This document shows, in pieces, positions 33,401-42,002 of a stretch of 64,000 nucleotides of DNA. Source of the stretch: Diadophis punctatus similis. Its lineage: Eukaryota > Chordata > Lepidosauria > Squamata > Dipsadidae. Each line of letters opens with the position of its first letter. The stretch's first letter is position 1. The stretch covers positions 20,116,501 through 20,180,500 of the forward strand of contig JALIGW010000013.1 of the NCBI GenBank assembly GCA_023053685.1. Reading direction: 5' to 3'. The notes below the pieces were generated by a model. That model was not told where the DNA came from and did no database searches. It worked only from the letters and a program-made list of their open reading frames with translations. Both the position numbers and the translations under genes were made by a program.

Positions 33401-34131
33401 GGCTGTCCACGAAGCATCTCCCCTCCGACCGACCGGCTCGCAAGCTTGACCACCGCTTCTTGGGTCCGTTCCCGGTGGAAGCGGTCATTAACCCCGTGGC
33501 CTACCGGTTGACGTTGCCCCGCTCTCTCAGGATCCACCCCGTCTTCCATCGGTCCCTCCTTGTTCCCGAACGTCCTGCCTGTCCGCTCCGCCCTCCCGCT
33601 CCGCCTCAGCCTGTGATCCGCACTCCCGCTGACCCACCCGAATACGAAGTTGCCAGTATTCGGGATTCCCGCTGGATGAAGGGCCGGTTCCAGTACCTCA
33701 TTGAGTGGAAGGGGTACGGCCCTGAAGACTTCACATGGGAGGATGCGACCGCCGTGCATGCTCCGGATCTGGTCCGGGCCTTCCACGCTCAATTCCCGTC
33801 CCGGCCGCATCCGGACCGACAGACCCGGGGGAAGGGCCCTGCGGTGAGGGATAGTGTTGTGCCTTGGCCGCGTCCGGCGCCGAGTCTGGAGGATCCGGAG
33901 GACGCGGAGCCGCTCATGGTGCAGCAGTACCAGCCTATGTGCCTGGCACCAGAGACGGCTGGTGATGAGGACTCGGTGCCAGAGCAGGACGATCTCCCAG
34001 GACCTTCTGCACCTGCGCAGCAGAGTTCTTCATCAGGAGATGAAGAACTCATGCTGAATGCCAGAGCACGCAGAGCAGCCAGAAGACAGGACTGGCTGAG
34101 TAAGCGTCGGTCCAATAGGAGGAAGCAGTGA
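30415..34131 (+). CDS. pol: retroelement pol with chromodomain, -1 frame
   Basis: An open frame of about 1,238 codons after the frameshift site. Aspartic protease: DSGA at 30574. Reverse transcriptase: from about 31060, with KLDLRGAYN and YLDD at 31501. RNase H: about 31925-32275 (VEADASD, RTDHKNLEFL). Integrase: zinc-binding His/Cys region 32555-32690, catalytic core with SMDFL near 32767, VSDRGAQF near 32942 and ETDGGTEK near 33040, then GPF motif near 33460. Chromodomain: 33640-33795 (YLIEWKGYG, FTWE). Beyond 33855 the frame runs into the U3 of the 3' LTR for about 92 codons, an acidic then Arg/Lys-rich tail, stopping at 34131. All catalytic motifs appear present and there is no internal stop. 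Expression would need to pass the gag TAG. Confidence 0.92.
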   Translation, partial: RPAPGLAETLGRACTPKDSGSADVDPGPPRHLLLDTKVFIDHRDRGVSAHALVDSGATTNFIDEAFAQHLAVPLCPVDPPMRVETIDGRVLLSGLIKAITQPVRLCIGRHEEAIQFYVTSGLHFPLVLGLAWLRTHDLQVVWSQNFIAFPSLQCVDHTRQVCAGAVPDPPDISLPAEFADFADVFSEKEADQLPPHQPYDCPVDLIPNAPLPVGRLYSMSEPELAALRDFIDKNLARGFIRPSSSPLSAPVLFVKKKTGDLRLCCDYRKLNAITVRNRYPLPLIPELMERLRSATIFTKLDLRGAYNLVRVREGDEWKTAFGTRYGHFEYTVMPFGLTNAPAVFQHFMNDIFRDLLDQFVVVYLDDIMIYSTSRSSHIQHIRQVLQRLRDHQLYAKLEKCQFFQTTVDFLGHRISPEGIAMDRGKVEALKTWQPPRRVKDVQRLLGFANYYRTFIPGFATLTAPLTRLLQKQVPFRWGDSEQEAFKILTDAFMQEPILKHPDPHRPFVVEADASDIAVGAVLLQTREDGGHLFPCAYYSRKLTSSERNYTIWEKELLAIKAAFETWRHHLEGARHQVEVRTDHKNLEFLQTARKLNQRQIRWSFFFSRFNFRITYIPSGRNQQADALSRKPEYAQAQELLPPRTVLPVESFAATQDPVDLRGQIREAQRHDAYAAQRRQEIGPESPWTFLDDLLRFRDLLYVPAGPLRGLILQQCHDSPAAGHFGLFKTLNLVARTFWWPRLRDDVQAYVTSCVRCRQAKYAPGAPPGLLQPLPTPERPWGAVSMDFLTDLPPSAGFTTVFVVVDMLTKMAHFIPCRGLPTARATARMFIQHVFRLHGLPDRVVSDRGAQFTAQFWKGLMAALEVQVCLSSAHHPETDGGTEKVIGILEQYLRCFVNQQQDNWAEYLAVAEFAFNNSQHTSTHASPFLANFGYHPRFFPLTLLDSPVPVAEEFLSELQAVHQLVKRSLNKAKEDYKRVADHSRRATPPLAVGDRVWLSTKHLPSDRPARKLDHRFLGPFPVEAVINPVAYRLTLPRSLRIHPVFHRSLLVPERPACPLRPPAPPQPVIRTPADPPEYEVASIRDSRWMKGRFQYLIEWKGYGPEDFTWEDATAVHAPDLVRAFHAQFPSRPHPDRQTRGKGPAVRDSVVPWPRPAPSLEDPEDAEPLMVQQYQPMCLAPETAGDEDSVPEQDDLPGPSAPAQQSSSSGDEELMLNARARRAARRQDWLSKRRSNRRKQ
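33827..33854 (+). other. polypurine tract candidates
   Basis: GGGGGAAGGG (33827-33836) and GGTGAGGGATAG (33843-33854) precede the 3' LTR. The second abuts it and is the more likely plus-strand primer site. Confidence 0.5.
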
Positions 34132-34531
34132 GGGCTAATTGGGCCACGCCCTTCAGTGGCTATATTAGGCCATGGTAATTAGTGCTCATTGCTGAGAACA
34201 ACAATTCACTGACCGCAGCATATCCAGAGTTTCGTTTCTACGTCTGTTTGGGAATCTTATCACCAGCTTCTGCCAGCTTTATTCCGGGAAGCCAGCCAAG
34301 TTGTTCAGATAAGAATTAATGAGTCTTGCTTTGAACTTTTGTCTGTGTGCTATTTAACCCTCACGTAACCCAAAGAACCTTATACCTGAAGACTTTCCGT
34401 TTGTGTTGTTTTGGACTTCTAAACCCTCTGAGTTTTACTAAGAAACTTTATTAGTAAAAGGAACCTTTTTGTTTGCCTCCCAACGACTGTGTGTGTGTGT
34501 TTCTGGGGGGTTGCGGTGCTGGGTCACAACA
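33855..34531 (+). repeat. 3' LTR
   Basis: Identical in length to the 5' LTR (677 bp) with one substitution. Its U3 encodes the C-terminal extension of pol up to 34131. Confidence 0.96.
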
Positions 34532-34711
34532 GTATGAGGAGGAGGACGTGGGCTTTGGAAGGGGTCCTCACGGGGGTGCTGGGGGGGCAGCCGCAGTGTC
34601 TTTAAATCACCCAGGGCGCTCAGTGCCGCCCCCGCCCCAGAGCAGTAGCGGGCGGTCCTTGATTTAAAGAGACCAGGAATGAGGGGGAATGGCTCATCTG
34701 GAGCAGCTCTC

Positions 34712-35316
34712 TCGTACCCGGGGGCAGCAGGGACAAGCCATGGCCTCAGCTGCAGGCGAGCAGCTCCAGACGAGCCATTCTCCCCCTCACCCTGCCCGAA
34801 CGTACAGCCGCCTCTCGCCCGCCCTGCTCCCTTGCACCCGGGGGCAGCAGGGAGAAACAGCAGGGGAGCAGCTCCAGACGAGCCATTCTCCCCCTCACCC
34901 TGCCCGAACGTACAGCCGCCTCTCGCCCGCCCTGCTTCCTTACACCCGGGGGCAGCAGGGAGAAACAGCAGGGGAGCAGCTCCAGACGAGCCATTCTCCC
35001 CCTCACCCTGCCCGAACGTACAGCCGCCTCTCGCCCGCCCTGCTCCCTTGCACCCGGGGGCAGCAGGGAGAAACAGCAGGGGATCAGCTCCAGATGAGCC
35101 ATTCTCCCCCTCACCCTGCGCGAACGTACAGCCGCCTCTCGCCCGACCTGCTCCCTTGCACCCGGGGGCAGCAGGGAGAAACAGCAGGGGAGCAGCTCCA
35201 GACGAGCCATTCTCCCCCTCACCCTGCGCGAACGTACAGCCGCCTCTTGCCCGCCCTGCTCCCTTGCACTCGGGGGCAGCAGGGAGAAACAGCAGGGGAG
35301 CAGCTCCAGATGAAGC
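34712..35316 (+). repeat. 108-bp tandem array, about 5.6 copies
   Basis: Units beginning gagcagctccaga start at 34758, 34866, 34974, 35082, 35190 and 35298, an exact 108-bp period. Units differ by only a few bases. As 108 is 36 codons, several frames stay open across the array (365 and 323 codons on plus, 158 on minus). The peptides are low-complexity and have no domain I know, so I do not call a gene. Confidence 0.92.
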
Positions 35317-35860
35317 CGTATTCTTCCGAAGACTCTGTAGGTGCTGGGGCGAAGGGCTGGGGGTGGAGAGGAAGCTGGAGACGCTCGCTTGGCTCGCAGC
35401 CGCTTGTGCTTTTCTGGCTGTGGGGGGGATGGGACTGGGGATATGGAACTACCCCGGCTGCAGGGAAAGGAAATTTAGGAAAGGGGGAAGGGAAGGGGGA
35501 AGGGAAGGGAGGCCCCAACTCCAGAGCTTTCCCGCCCCGGCAGTCCAGAGCGAACGAGCGATCCGGCAGGAGCTCCGCCTGCGCCGCTGGGGCTCCCGTG
35601 GCTGCCGCAGCTGCTGGCCCACCTGGCCGGGGTGGTGCTGGCCTCAGGCGAGGGGCTTAGAGGGCAGGGGGAACGCCTGCAGGCGAAGAGGGGTCCCCAG
35701 GCACCTCCGGGCTCCACTTGCCTTGCAGGGAGAGTGCGCAGTTCCCATCACCACCGGCCCGTTCTGCCTTCCCTGAATTGGAGTCCAGCTCAGCCTTGCG
35801 ATTCTCCCCCACTCTCCTGGATAAACCTGGGGGGGGCTCCTCTCCCCTTCTTGCTTCGTT
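35317..35860. other. GC-rich segment of the hAT element
   Basis: CpG-bearing, with purine tract near 35460-35510. No recognised coding domain. It could be captured host sequence or a parent-element promoter; neither is shown. Confidence 0.35.
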
Positions 35861-35865
35861 TGGAG

Positions 35866-35998
35866 CAGGGCTCTCCAATCTTGGCAGCTTTAAGACTTGT
35901 GGACCAACTCCCAGAATTTCTCAGCCAGCAAAGCTGGCTGAGGAATTCTGGGAGTTGAAGTCCACAAGTCTTAAAGTTGCCAAGGTTGGAGACCCCTA
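35866..35998. mobile_element. palindromic hAT MITE, 133 bp
   Basis: 8-bp duplication GTTTGGAG (35858-35865, 35999-36006). Arms contain gacttgtggac and cccagaatt and their inverted copies around an agctggctgagg centre. Confidence 0.88.
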
Positions 35999-36035
35999 GT
36001 TTGGAGGGAAGATCCTGCAAATATTGGCTATCAAA

Positions 36036-36210
36036 ATTACCTAATGATTGGGGGAAGGAAAAAGGAAGGAGGTGAAAAGAAAAGGAAGGTGGGAGAAAGA
36101 GAAAGAAGGAAAAAGAAAGATGAAGGAAGGAAGGAGGAAGGGAGCAGATGAAAAGAAGGAAGGTGGGAGAAAGGAAAAGAAGGAAAAAGGAAGGAAGGAA
36201 GGAAGGCTGG
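36036..36210 (+). repeat. purine-rich (GGAAG/GAAAG) tract
   Basis: About 175 bp almost free of pyrimidines on the plus strand, mixing GGAAGG, GAAAGA and GGGAGAAAG units. Confidence 0.9.
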
Positions 36211-36214
36211 CAAT

Positions 36215-37220
36215 GGGGGGTGCAATTGTTTCTTTTAGGGAGCACAACTGGCTGGAAGTTGTAGTAAGATATCAGTTTAATGGACTAATGGGGAGAAGAG
36301 GTGTCTGTTAAAACAAAATGTCTGTTAAATTCAAATGGTAAGTGGGATTTTTCTTAAGTTAATTTTTCATTTTTAGCCAATGGTATAAGGGATTTTTATG
36401 CAGAAGCATAAATTCCATAGGCAGATTTTGTCTGCTGCATCTGAAGTCACTAAACTAAGGGTCTGTTAAACCAATACTCTAGAGGCATACTTGTTATTGT
36501 TATAGCTTTATTTTGTTGTAAATAATGCATCTTGCAAAAAGAAGTATATAATTCCTATTCCTATATCTTTGGTCTCAAAGATCCCCATCCAACATACAAG
36601 TGAAACAATACTTCCTGGACATCGGAACAAGAGATCTGCAGGGCAGAGAAATACTAACTTGTTTTCTGATTCTTCATTATGATCTCTGCTCTCACTGCAA
36701 AAAGCAGCACATTTGCTAGCAGGAAGGTTCTCTAAAATCCTGTCATATCCATACCATCCGTAGAGAATGGGAGGGTGATGCCTCCTCTCCAAGAATCTAT
36801 CAACATTGTGTAGCATAAGTTACAGTTTTCCACAGAGATAAACATTTGATGAAAATCTGAATTTTTAAATAAAAGAATTCCAGGAAATGGTACAGAAAAT
36901 GCAATAAAAATATCCAGATCCTTCATAAATCAAAGTGTAGCTAAACTTTGAAAGAAATTTCCTTGATTTTTAAAAAGTTAAAGTGGACTCTGGGTGCGTT
37001 TTTCCAAATGCAGTAGGTGAGGTTGAATGTGTATAGTTTTAGAAGAGAGGTGTGTGTGTGTGTGTACATACACATACAGTATATATAGTAGATAATGTAT
37101 ATTTTTGTGTTCCTGTATGTAATATGTATGTACACATTACATAGGATTAAATAGTATATTTTGGATGTTCAATAGTAGTAAATAGATAGGGAAATTGTAT
37201 CTCTTTGAGGCAAGGAGAGG
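36215..37220. other. AT-rich part of hAT element, nothing recognised
   Basis: Lies between the purine tract and the right-end minisatellite. Short (TG)n near 37050. No transposase motif seen. Confidence 0.35.
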
Positions 37221-37244
37221 CCAGGCACCCTAACCCTAACCCTT

Positions 37245-37480
37245 GACGTGAGTGACGTCAAGTTGGCCATGCCCACCCAGTCACATGCCCACCCAGTCAC
37301 ATGATCACCAAGCAACCCCCACCCAGTCACATGATTGCAAAGCCACTCCCACCCGGTCACATGACCGCCAAGCCACTCCCACCCGGTCACATGGCCGCCA
37401 AGCCACTCCCACCCAGTCACATGGCCGCCAAGCCACTCCCACCCAGTCACATGACCATCAAGCCACACCCACAAAATAAG
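37245..37480 (+). repeat. 30-bp minisatellite near hAT right end
   Basis: About seven units of ccacccggtcacatgaccgc plus caagccactc, with small variation. Shorter runs of the same motif occur near the right ends at 6640-6735 and 43205-43310, so it is an intrinsic part of this hAT family. Confidence 0.85.
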
Positions 37481-37525
37481 CCACGCCCACAGAGTGGCAG
37501 TAAAAATTTTGGGAACCCTCCACTG

Positions 37526-37860
37526 GACATGATGGCAGCATTCCAATATTTGAGGGGCTGCCACAAAGAAGAGGGGGTCAACTTATTTTCCAAAGCACCA
37601 GAAGGCAAGACAAGAAACAATGGATAGAAACTAATCAAGGAGAGAATTAAGGACAAATTTCTTAACAGTGAGAACAATTAACCAGTGGAATAGCTTGCCT
37701 TCTAAAGTTGTGGGTGCTTCATCACTGGAGGTTTTTAAGAAAAGACTGGACAGCCACCTGTCTGAAATGGCATAGGGTCTCCTGCTTGAGCATAGGATCT
37801 CCTGCACTATAAGACCTCCAAGGTCCCTCCTTCCAGCTGTATTCTAATTGATTGATTGAA
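37526..37860 (+). mobile_element. CR1 LINE, second part and 3' end
   Basis: Continues the CR1 cut at 27933: ggggctgccacaaagaagag, then the conserved C-terminal region and 3' end (gacctccaaggtccctcctt), finishing with an ATTG-repeat tail. The 8-bp duplication GACATGAT at its start is the hAT target copy. Confidence 0.88.
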
Positions 37861-38990
37861 CCAAAGTAGGAATTGAGTAATTCTATCTCTTCTTTATAAT
37901 CTGTTCGCAATTTGTCTTCTTCATTGAGCAGCTGATATCTGCTAATTTTCCTTTTATTTTGCCTAGATCTGTTTAAGCAGTTTTGTTTGTTGTTGTCGTT
38001 GCATTCTTTATTAACCTTGGCTCACTTTTGTTTTCTGATACATGCTCCACAATTTCACACACTGTGTTCCATTTTAAGACCTTCACTAAGCTTTTTGTGT
38101 AATTCATTAACTTCTTTTCTTGCTCCCTGTTTCTCTGCTATTAAAAGCATTTCCAATTGTCGTTTTAATATCTCCTTTAGTAATCCCACACATCTTGAGC
38201 TCCTTTTCTGATTAGTTACTCCTGTCAGGAGATCCTACTTATTGTTCTCTTGAAATCTACTGTTCCAAAGTCCAAGAAATGTATTAGGCATTGCTTAGTT
38301 TTATATTTCTTTAAGGTCAAGAACATTAGCATTACACAGTCACCAGCACTGTGTTTCTGCTACTAAATCCTTCCTATGGATCCCCATCAAATAACACATT
38401 GTACTGTTCCCAAAAGCAAGCTTGCAGCCATTGTAAACATGTCAGAATTGGTATAAAATATAACAGATGTTTCAGAGACCATTTGAAGTTTCTAAATAGT
38501 ACAGAAGGACAACCTTATGTGAAAATTACAAAAAAGAAATCTGGAGCTTAACTGTAACTTTCTCATAATTCTCTACAAATTGATGAAGCTGGCACATCAA
38601 CAAATACAAATCAAAGTGTTTCTGATTATAAACTCCATTAAAGAAAGAAAACTATCTATATTCAGACTCACTCCAAAGCTATGTATCTTGTCATTCTAAG
38701 GGAATATGACTATATCTAGACAGTTGTATATAATTCTGGTATTAAAATCCAATAATGAGTCTTTCCAATCCATCTGGACTCAATGTTATTTTTCCTCATC
38801 TAACCCATTACCGTCTGCAGCCAACTAGTCAAGGCAGTCATGTTTTATGATGTTGTCATAGAAAAGGGTATTTGAATAATATTGGTAACATTTGCTTTCA
38901 AATCTGCTGCTGATCTCTTCCAGATTGTTACATATCTCTTTAAAAATGTTGGAGATTAAATGAAGCTTTTAGGGATGAGCTCCAAATTCA
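37861..38990. other. intron, nothing recognised
   Basis: T-rich and AT-rich sequence with no exon or repeat that I can name. Confidence 0.4.
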
Positions 38991-38997
38991 TGGAACT

Positions 38998-39246
38998 ATA
39001 GCAATAGCAATAGCAATAGCACTTAGACTTATATACCGCTTCATAGTACTTTACAGCCCCCTCTAAGCGGTTTACAGAGTCAGCATATTGCCCTCAATAA
39101 TCTGGGTCCTCATTTTACCCACCTCGGAAGGATGGAAGGCTGAGTCAACCTTGAGCCTGGTGAGATTCGATCTGCCAAACTGCTGGCAGTCGGTGATCAG
39201 CAGAAGTAGCCTGCAATACTGCACTCTAACCACTGCACCACCGCGG
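38998..39246 (-). mobile_element. tRNA-derived SINE, near full length
   Basis: Minus strand begins gagccgcggtggtgcagtgg, with A-box-like tggtgcagtggttagag, then a B-box-like gatcgaatctcacc. The body continues (gaggacccagattattgag) and ends in the repeated tail (gctatt)n. A 3' fragment of the same family lies at 45330-45480 on the plus strand. Confidence 0.8.
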
Positions 39247-39276
39247 CTCATCAAGATCAACTGTCACCATCTAGTA

Positions 39277-39412
39277 CAGTGTTTCCCAACCTTGGCAACT
39301 TGAACATGTCTGGACTTCAACTCCCAGAATTCCCCAGTCAGCATTCGCTGGCTGGGGAATTCTGGGAGTTGAAGTCCAGACATCTTCAAGTTGCCAAGGT
39401 TGGGAAACACTG
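39277..39412. mobile_element. palindromic hAT MITE, 136 bp
   Basis: Ends CAGTGTTTCCCAACCTTGG and its inverted copy. Arms contain gacttcaactcccagaattc. No clean 8-bp duplication is visible, although ctagtac occurs on both sides. Confidence 0.78.
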
Positions 39413-39689
39413 AGAGATTCTAGTACCTTCCTAGCAGATATGAGCAGAATAATTTCAATGGAGATTTCCTCAAACTGCCAGGTGATCTAGAAAGATATTG
39501 GGGTCAGTTATATTGAAAGCCACTGAAAATCTTTGGAGAACCAACAGTTTCTTTGTCTCCAAATGAAAATCATTCACCAAATAATTCAATCCCATAAACC
39601 ATCCTAAAGCCAGTTTGCATATTTATTTCATATAGTCTCTCTGAATCACCCTCATTTTTCCTACACAGCCATAGAATTCTAGGAACTGG

Positions 39690-40430
39690 CCTATAATTGA
39701 AGTATCACATTTCCATAAAGTTGATCTTGTGGATGCGGATTTATACCATTCATCTCCCTCATGGAGATACACTCTGGGCAATTTACAAAAGCCAATGCAA
39801 GGTTAAAACAATTAAATACATAGGAAAAAAATTAGATAGTCCACACCAGAGGGGGTTCCTGCCGGTATGCTCTTACCTGTTGGTCGCCGCAGAGCCGAAG
39901 AAGCCGGTGGCATTCGCGGCGCGGGTCTTCCCCCGCCCGCTTTCCCCCGCCCTCCTGGATGCCGCCATTTGCATTCTTTTGCCCTCTGCGCAAGCAGAAT
40001 GCTTTGCGCATGCGCAGAGAGCAAAAAAGCGCAAGAGGAACCCACCTCTGGTCCACACTAAAAACACAACAATAAAGATATGACAGGCATCCCACAAATG
40101 CATCAACCCCAGACCTGGGAATAGAGGCATGTTTTTCCTGAACCACAGAGGGTGGATGGCATCCAAATATTTAGTCACTCAGTCTTGTCAAAATTGAACC
40201 AAAACCCTGAACAGGATCCAGACATTGGAGTGCCAGGGTTGAAATGTAAAGTTCTGAAGTCAAAGAGTGTGGAATTCCAAAAGGCACAGATTTTCATGAG
40301 GAACAGAGTTCCAGATAGTAGAACAAGTTCCCAGAAAAAGACTACTTGCTAGCAGTCACTCTAAAATAGAGCTCTGACCAGATGCAAGCAATAATCAATA
40401 GAAATACACTTGCCTCATGAGAAGCCATGC
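39690..40430 (-). mobile_element. L2 LINE fragment, interrupted by a MITE
   Basis: 39690-39830 resembles the L2 3' terminal motif. About 40150-40230 (gtcactcagtcttgtcaaaa) aligns with the reverse transcriptase region at 11950 in the same orientation. The MITE at 39847-40050 splits it. Confidence 0.6.
39847..40050. mobile_element. palindromic hAT MITE, 204 bp
   Basis: Perfect 8-bp duplication GTCCACAC (39839-39846, 40051-40058). The left arm closely matches the element at 55044 (cgccgcagagccgaagaagc); the right arm is shortened, making it an asymmetric deletion form. Confidence 0.88.
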
Positions 40431-40754
40431 AAACCTCTTTTGTTCTGCTCTTCACTCAGCACTTCATGTTTTAATGCTAGGAGGAGGTCCCGGCTCAGGG
40501 CCTTATCCTCTGTCATTTCCAACTGCTCAGGATGCTCTATAGCCAAATCAGCCCCAACTATCTCCCTGCTGCTGCCCCTCCTCCAAGTCGGAGCTGCCCT
40601 ACCCAAAGAACTAACTGAAAATGCCACAGCAATCTGGGTGTTCTTTAATTTTAAATGTAAGGTTGAAGATATTTGTACATTCTCTCACAACACTAAATAG
40701 CTAGCTATATAAGAATCTGTAGATGTAATCACATTACTACTTTTTAGAATATAT
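40431..40754. other. intron, possible L2 continuation
   Basis: A moderately GC-rich stretch at 40440-40630 has an open frame with no domain I recognise. It may be more L2 sequence. Confidence 0.3.
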
Positions 40755-40762
40755 TGCCATAG

Positions 40763-41091
40763 CAGGAGTAGGTTCCACTTACCTTCGCCACCAGTTCACA
40801 TTGCAACATTTCACGTCCCCTCATTGCGATTTAGCTTCCACGCATGCTCAGAAGCAGAAATGAGCCCAAAACACAGCTGAGGAGCTCATCAGCTGTGCTT
40901 CGGGGGAAGAAATAAAGGTCAGAATTCACCTGCGGGTGGGCGGGAGGGCCCTCTTTCAAGGGGAAAAATTCGCAATAAAATCCAAAAAAAAAAAGATGGC
41001 GGTGCGCATGGACTGGCACCGACAGTGACGTCACTAGTGGGTCGCTACCGGTTTGGGCGATCTGGTCCGAACCGGGAGGAACCCACCCCTG
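40763..41091. mobile_element. hAT MITE, 329 bp
   Basis: Perfect 8-bp duplication TGCCATAG (40755-40762, 41092-41099). Ends CAGGAGTAGGTTCC and GGAACCCACCCCTG. Confidence 0.9.
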
Positions 41092-41109
41092 TGCCATAGT
41101 ACAATATAG

Positions 41110-41298
41110 CAGAGGTCCCCAATCACCGATCCATTGACCAACACCGGTCCGTGGCATGCCAGCAACCGGTCTGTTCAAACAAGCAGTGCCCCATCCTCAG
41201 GATGCAGGTAACACATGAACCCATGCCCCCTCCAGTCCGCAGAAAAACCTCTCTCCATGGAAGCGGTCCCTGGTGCCCAAAAGGTTGGGGGGGCTCTG
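41110..41298. mobile_element. hAT (Charlie-like) MITE fragment
   Basis: Ends CAGAGGTCCCCAATC and ggttgggggggctctg are inverted. Flanks CAATATAG and CACAATAG agree at 6 of 8 positions. Confidence 0.65.
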
Positions 41299-41304
41299 CA
41301 CAAT

Positions 41305-41565
41305 AGCATCTCAAATGGGCTTTATGTTGTGTTTCCAAGGTCAGTATTCCAGCACTTGTATTCTGCATTTTTGTTGCTTCATCCCATCCCATCCCCCCTT
41401 GGTATGGTTGATTGTGTATTTTTTAACTTTTGTATATTTCTTAATTGCTGTTTTTAAATCACACTTTATTATTGATGTTCTTTTAAAATTGTTGTACGCT
41501 GCCCTGAGTCCCTCGGGAGTAGGGCGGCATAGAAGAACAAATAATAAATAAATAAATAAATAAAT
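41305..41565 (+). mobile_element. L2 LINE 3' end with (AAAT)n
   Basis: Carries ttgtacgctgccctgagtcc and then ctcgggagtagggcggcata, the L2 terminal motif, followed by AATA units. Confidence 0.8.
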
Positions 41566-41868
41566 CTTTTTGGGGAGACTAGTTCAACTATTTATAATGA
41601 AGGGTAGCTATGAGCTTGGCATTCAGCAAGTAGTGGTCCATGGCAATGGGATTACTATAAGGAAAATTATCTAAAGGCGGCTATCCCAGCAAATGATCAA
41701 ATCAAGTGTGTGATCAGCATTATGTGTTGGCCTATAGATATCTTGTGTATTATGAATTATTGAGAGGCTGTTGACATCATCTAGCACTAATAATCTAGAT
41801 GATTTAACTATTTCTGCAGAGATCAGCTCAGTCAGCTATTTTGAAAATGTTCAGAAGAATCCCTAGCC

Positions 41869-41994
41869 AAGGGCTGTCAAACTCCCAGCCTGCAGGCCAG
41901 ATGCGTCACTCGCTGGCATTCCCCATGCCCGGTTTAGCAAAGGGGAAAAAAGTTCCAATACGTCACGTGATGCCGCCCTGATGACGACACCCTG
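41869..41994. mobile_element. hAT MITE, GTCAAACTC family
   Basis: 8-bp duplication CCCTAGCC (41861-41868, 41995-42002). Related to 18589-18723 but the first terminal base is lost (AAGGGCTGTCAAACTCC). Confidence 0.82.
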
Positions 41995-42002
41995 CCCTAG
42001 CC

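Larger units (their letters stand above)
28754..34531 (+). mobile_element. Ty3/gypsy chromovirus (Tf1/sushi-like), 5.78 kb
   Basis: Two 677-bp LTRs flank gag and pol. The order protease, reverse transcriptase, RNase H, integrase, C-terminal chromodomain identifies a chromovirus of Metaviridae. LTRs differ at one position (29283 T, 34384 A), so insertion is recent. Flanking 5-mers GCATG and GTATG form an imperfect target duplication. It lies antisense to OCA2. The internal TAG in gag (30230) suggests it cannot make full structural protein unaided. Confidence 0.95.
27934..37525. mobile_element. 9.6-kb hAT-type element containing a Ty3/gypsy insertion
   Basis: Flanked by a perfect 8-bp duplication GACATGAT (27926-27933, 37526-37533) that sits in one CR1 copy. 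Ends are CAGTAGTGGGTTCC and GGGAACCCTCCACTG. The first 200 bp and last 60 bp both match the short element at 42791-43342, which supports reading it as a single transposon. Subtracting the retroelement leaves about 3.8 kb: a GC-rich left block with a splice donor, a 108-bp tandem array, GC-rich sequence, a small MITE, a purine tract and a 30-bp minisatellite near the right end. No transposase frame was recognised. Confidence 0.82.

Noticed and set aside
28754..34531. Endogenous retrovirus with env
   Set aside because: No envelope-like frame exists between integrase and the 3' LTR. The chromodomain and gene order indicate a Ty3/gypsy chromovirus.
28754..34531. Identity with the reported corn snake amelanism insertion
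   Set aside because: As I recall, the reported insertion is in the 11th intron. By exon content this element is several exons further downstream, and I cannot identify the species.
34679..35776. 365-codon frame across the 108-bp array as a protein gene
   Set aside because: It stays open because the repeat unit lacks stops in several frames at once. The peptide is low-complexity, overlaps equally open frames, and has no recognised domain.
37227..37242. Interstitial telomere repeat (ccctaaccctaaccc)
   Set aside because: Only about two and a half units inside transposon sequence; too short to imply a telomere event.
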